Positions 61,116 through 64,000 of a stretch of 64,000 bases of DNA are shown here, in pieces. Under the pieces are notes generated by a model. The model made no database searches and was not told the origin of the DNA. It worked only from the letters and a program-made list of their open reading frames with translations. Origin of the DNA: Orbilia blumenaviensis (taxonomy: Eukaryota > Ascomycota > Orbiliomycetes > Orbiliales > Orbiliaceae). The position numbers were made by a program, and so were the translations under genes. The DNA lies in assembly GCA_036872755.1 (NCBI GenBank), contig JAVHNS010000001.1, positions 3,410,001 to 3,474,000 on the forward strand, in the 5' to 3' direction. The stretch's first letter is position 1. Every line of letters starts with the position of its first letter.

Positions 61116-64000
61116 TTAGACTCCTCTCCTTTCAGAATCGGCAAAACGGATACCACGTCTGGTGGCGTGTTGGCGCTCGGTACCATCATCATCGCTATCG
61201 TCATCAGCAGTTGGGCCGAGTGCAGCTTCACGACGTCGACGTTCTGCTTCGGTTTCCAGATGATGCTGCGAAGAGCTACCGCTCGCGTTCCCTTCACCAC
61301 CTAATCCGAGTGCTGCCTCTCTCCGACGGCGTTCGGCAGGGGTCTCCTCTTCGAAATTCTCTGGATGCTCGGCGCTGGTAGTGGATTGCATCTTTGACAA
61401 GGCTAACCCAGGATCAGGAGTGCCAGCAGACAAGACAGCCTTCTCGATAACCTGATCTGTTGGGCCAGTAACAGTTCCACTACGACTTCGACTAGCGTTT
61501 CCAGGGGAGTATGAACCACTTCCACCATCATCAAGTCGGTCAGCCTCAGCAACCAATTTCTGGGGGATGTTGTGAGCTTGTGCGATCTTGGAGCGGTATC
61601 TTGGGTCGATGGTTTGGAAGTGATCAACGATCTCCTTTCGGCTCATGCGTCCACCGTGGAATGGGTTGTGAAGGTGAATTCCATGCTCGTCATTGGATTT
61701 GATGGACATTGCGTCGTCATTATGCTGGTGCGAACCGGTGTGGCTTGTTTCTCCAGATGTCGACTTTCCAGTTAACCAGGATCCGATTTTTTGCAAGCTT
61801 GGCCGACGACCAGTTGGAATACCAAGGATGGTATCTCGACGTTCGATGCCCGGATTTGCGCGAATGACTCTGATGACTTCACCATCTTCATCCTCGACAA
61901 TCACATCGTTACCACTCTGGTAGGCCGTGGCAGTTCCACGCTTGCGGTGAGATTCGGACCGGCGGCGTTCTGATCCGCGGCGTTCCTTGCCGTGGGAGGA
62001 TTCATGGCCGGGATGTCGGGATGGGCTCTCGATTCGGCGCATAAATTCTCCGGCAACTTCCACGGGATGGGGTGGAGATGCGCCGGGTTTACCTGCACGA
62101 GTGTCCTTGGATTCGTCGAATGTGTCCTCGATTCCGCCATCAGAGAGTGTTCGGAATTGCCTGACGACATCGCCATCTGAATTTTCAACAAGTATCTCTT
62201 CGCCTTCTTGGTAAGCGTTGCCACCAGGTGGGATATGAACCTTAACTGCTTCCGGAGGTGGTAGACGTTCGCTAGATATCGACGGTCCGGTAGCGTGACT
62301 CTTCGGCCTACCCAGCCCATTACGGCGACGTGGTGCGGGCTCAGAGCCACCCATGAGCGAACCAGAATGTTTTGCGCCGCCGAACCCGCCAGGAATACCG
62401 CCCGCGGGTGGTAAAGTACCAGGAGGGAACTGTCCTTCACCAGGAAGCTTTTCGTTATCTGACTCTTCCGGCTTCTTCATAGATACTGAGAGGCCACGGT
62501 TCAAAAATGGGAGCCGATTAACCCAGGATTCTTCGGGACCTTGTGTCGTATATGACATCGTGAGCGTCATCCTGTTGATTCGTTTACCCAGTGTGAAGAC
62601 CGCAATGGAAGATCCATGAACAATAATCGAGGATATAACCATGAATGTGACAATTGGCCAGATAACTTCAATCAAGAGAAGGTTTTCGAAGTGGCTGTCC
62701 GGCTCTGGGAGTACTGCAAGCGGCGTAGCGGCGTTTCCAGTCGCAAGTTCTGATCGAGCGAGGATGGCCACGAAGATGGCACCTACACCGATGGGCCCGA
62801 AATGTCCAGCGAAAAGGGACTCGCGGAATGTCTTAATATCCGGGATGAAGGGCCTGAGTACCACCATGACCGGTATACGGCGGAAGAAGATGGTCAGGAT
62901 CGAAATACATACGAGCCTCCAGGGTTCTAAACCCCAATCGGGTCGATTGTACAGGTCCCATGGAATAATTGATCCGAAATACACAAAATATGCCAAGTTG
63001 AGCAGGAGATCGATGACGTTGGAAACATGAGATTCTTCGGTCTTTTGTGCGAACCAACCGTCGTTACTAAACGCGACGCCGGCGCAAAATCCCACAAGAA
63101 GATCGTCAACACCTAGTCACTAGTTAGCAATTTACCAGTCCATTCTAGATGCGTCTAGACGAGCCTATTACGTACCGAGAATACTTCCGGCTCCAGCGCA
63201 GAACAAAGCCAAGGTGAAATAAAACACCAAGAAGCTTTCTCTATCGATAATATTCTTGGCTTCGGCCCATTTGATGAGTCGACGCCCCACGTATCCCACG
63301 CAGCACCCGAAAACTGCTCCGAAGACACACTCGTATAGGACGGTGAAAACGAACCAGTGGTAGAAGACTTGGGTAGCGTCGGGTCGATAGTGGATCAGGT
63401 AGAGCGCAAGATAGACGAATGGAAATGCCATACCATCATTACAACCGGACTCCGCGGAAAGCAGATCTCTAAGATGCTTCGGGATCCGTTTGGCGAACTT
63501 ACCCTTACCAACGACGGACGATGCAAGGACGGGATCTGTGGCGGTTACGCAAGCAGCGATACAGAGTGAGTCGAGCCATGACAACGGCTTGATGAGCCAC
63601 CAGATGAACACGGACACGACTAGCCATCCGAAGGTCATAACGGGAATAAGGAGGTAGACAACCGATTTCCAGTGACGAGTCATATATGCCTAAGTTTGGA
63701 GATATTATCAGCAAGCTTGTCTCAACTTCCTGGAGGGAGCTCTACTAACCTTGGGTAATTCGACACCAACAGCAAAACACTGCACTACTAGAACGATACG
63801 GCTACACTCCAAAGTAATCTGGTCCACATTTCCCCAACTGTTCGGATTAAACAGATTTGCAGCATAGGGGCCAAAGATTACACCACATATGGTTGCGACT
63901 GTTGCTTCGCCAATGTATAGCCTTTCTTTCACAAACAGCGACACCAACATGAAAAGGGAGGTAAAGCCTCCCAAAATGATGTAAGCCAAATGTGGCCGGT
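61116..64000 (-). CDS. nha1: Plasma-membrane Na+(K+)/H+ antiporter Nha1 (5' end outside window)
   Basis: Electrochemical exchanger that exports Na+ and K+ for H+, needed for salt tolerance and intracellular pH. Visible exons on the minus strand: >64000-63750, 63689-63176, 63112-61116 (about 920 residues); only the first ~10 residues and the promoter are missing. Family motifs: [15 protein letters not shown] at the window edge, [50 protein letters not shown], the ion-site [19 protein letters not shown] and [16 protein letters not shown], then [44 protein letters not shown] and [12 protein letters not shown]. About 12 membrane spans end near 62530. The hydrophilic tail (about 480 residues) contains YQ.G...VE..DG.V.R..R twice and [11 protein letters not shown] twice near the end. 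Confidence 0.95.

Overview
The window is a piece of a filamentous ascomycete (Pezizomycotina) nuclear genome. Genes are split by short introns (about 60-130 nt, GT...AG, often with a CTAAC/CTRAY branch motif), and the recognisable set is typically fungal: PalH/Rim21 pH sensor, KRE2/MNT1-type (GT15) mannosyltransferase, fungal LAG1 ceramide synthase, Spg1/Tem1 GTPase, fungal Nha1 Na+/H+ antiporter, and a C2H2 plus fungal-TF-domain regulator of the Adr1/AmdX kind. I cannot name the genus. Gene density is low (15 genes in 64 kb), and intergenic DNA carries many long poly(A)/poly(T) tracts and pentanucleotide microsatellites. There is no CRISPR array, rRNA, convincing tRNA or recognisable transposon.

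Layout. 1-225: 3' end of an unrecognised gene with an acidic tail (+). 2699-3043: three-exon microprotein (+). 3735-6820: MCM6 replicative helicase subunit (-). 7459-9323: GT15 alpha-1,2-mannosyltransferase (-). 12708-14539: ceramide synthase (+), with a short 5' exon that is easily missed. 16449-17948: proline-rich disordered protein with a triple peptide repeat (-). 20188-21873: single-pass membrane protein with a signal peptide and a cytosolic domain (-). 23738-26267: Hsp70-like ATPase in 11 exons (+). 27670-29011: PLAC8-family Cys-rich protein (-). 33218-36625: C2H2/fungal-TF regulator (-). 46893-50148: palH (+). 50784-52390: rrb1, a ribosome-assembly WD40 protein (-). 52951-53342: sus1, a SAGA/TREX-2 subunit (+). 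55582-56686: spg1/tem1 (-). 61116->64000: nha1, whose 5' end lies beyond the window (-).

Functional themes. Housekeeping functions (DNA replication, ribosome assembly, transcription-coupled mRNA export, septation signalling) are mixed with envelope and ion functions (N/O-glycan mannosylation, sphingolipid synthesis, ambient-pH sensing, Na+/H+ exchange, PLAC8 protein). palH and nha1 act in the same physiological response, alkaline/cation stress, and lie about 11 kb apart; this may be chance. rrb1/sus1 share a compact divergent promoter. The C2H2 regulator and palH diverge from a 10.3 kb gene-free interval.

All exon models (40 introns) were derived by hand from reading frame, splice consensus and family similarity; reading frame closes exactly in every model. 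I found no clearly novel system. The least explained items are the Hsp70-like and membrane-protein neighbours, the repeat-bearing disordered protein, the ORF-free 2 kb at 9.8-11.8 kb, and the density of homopolymer and pentamer repeats.
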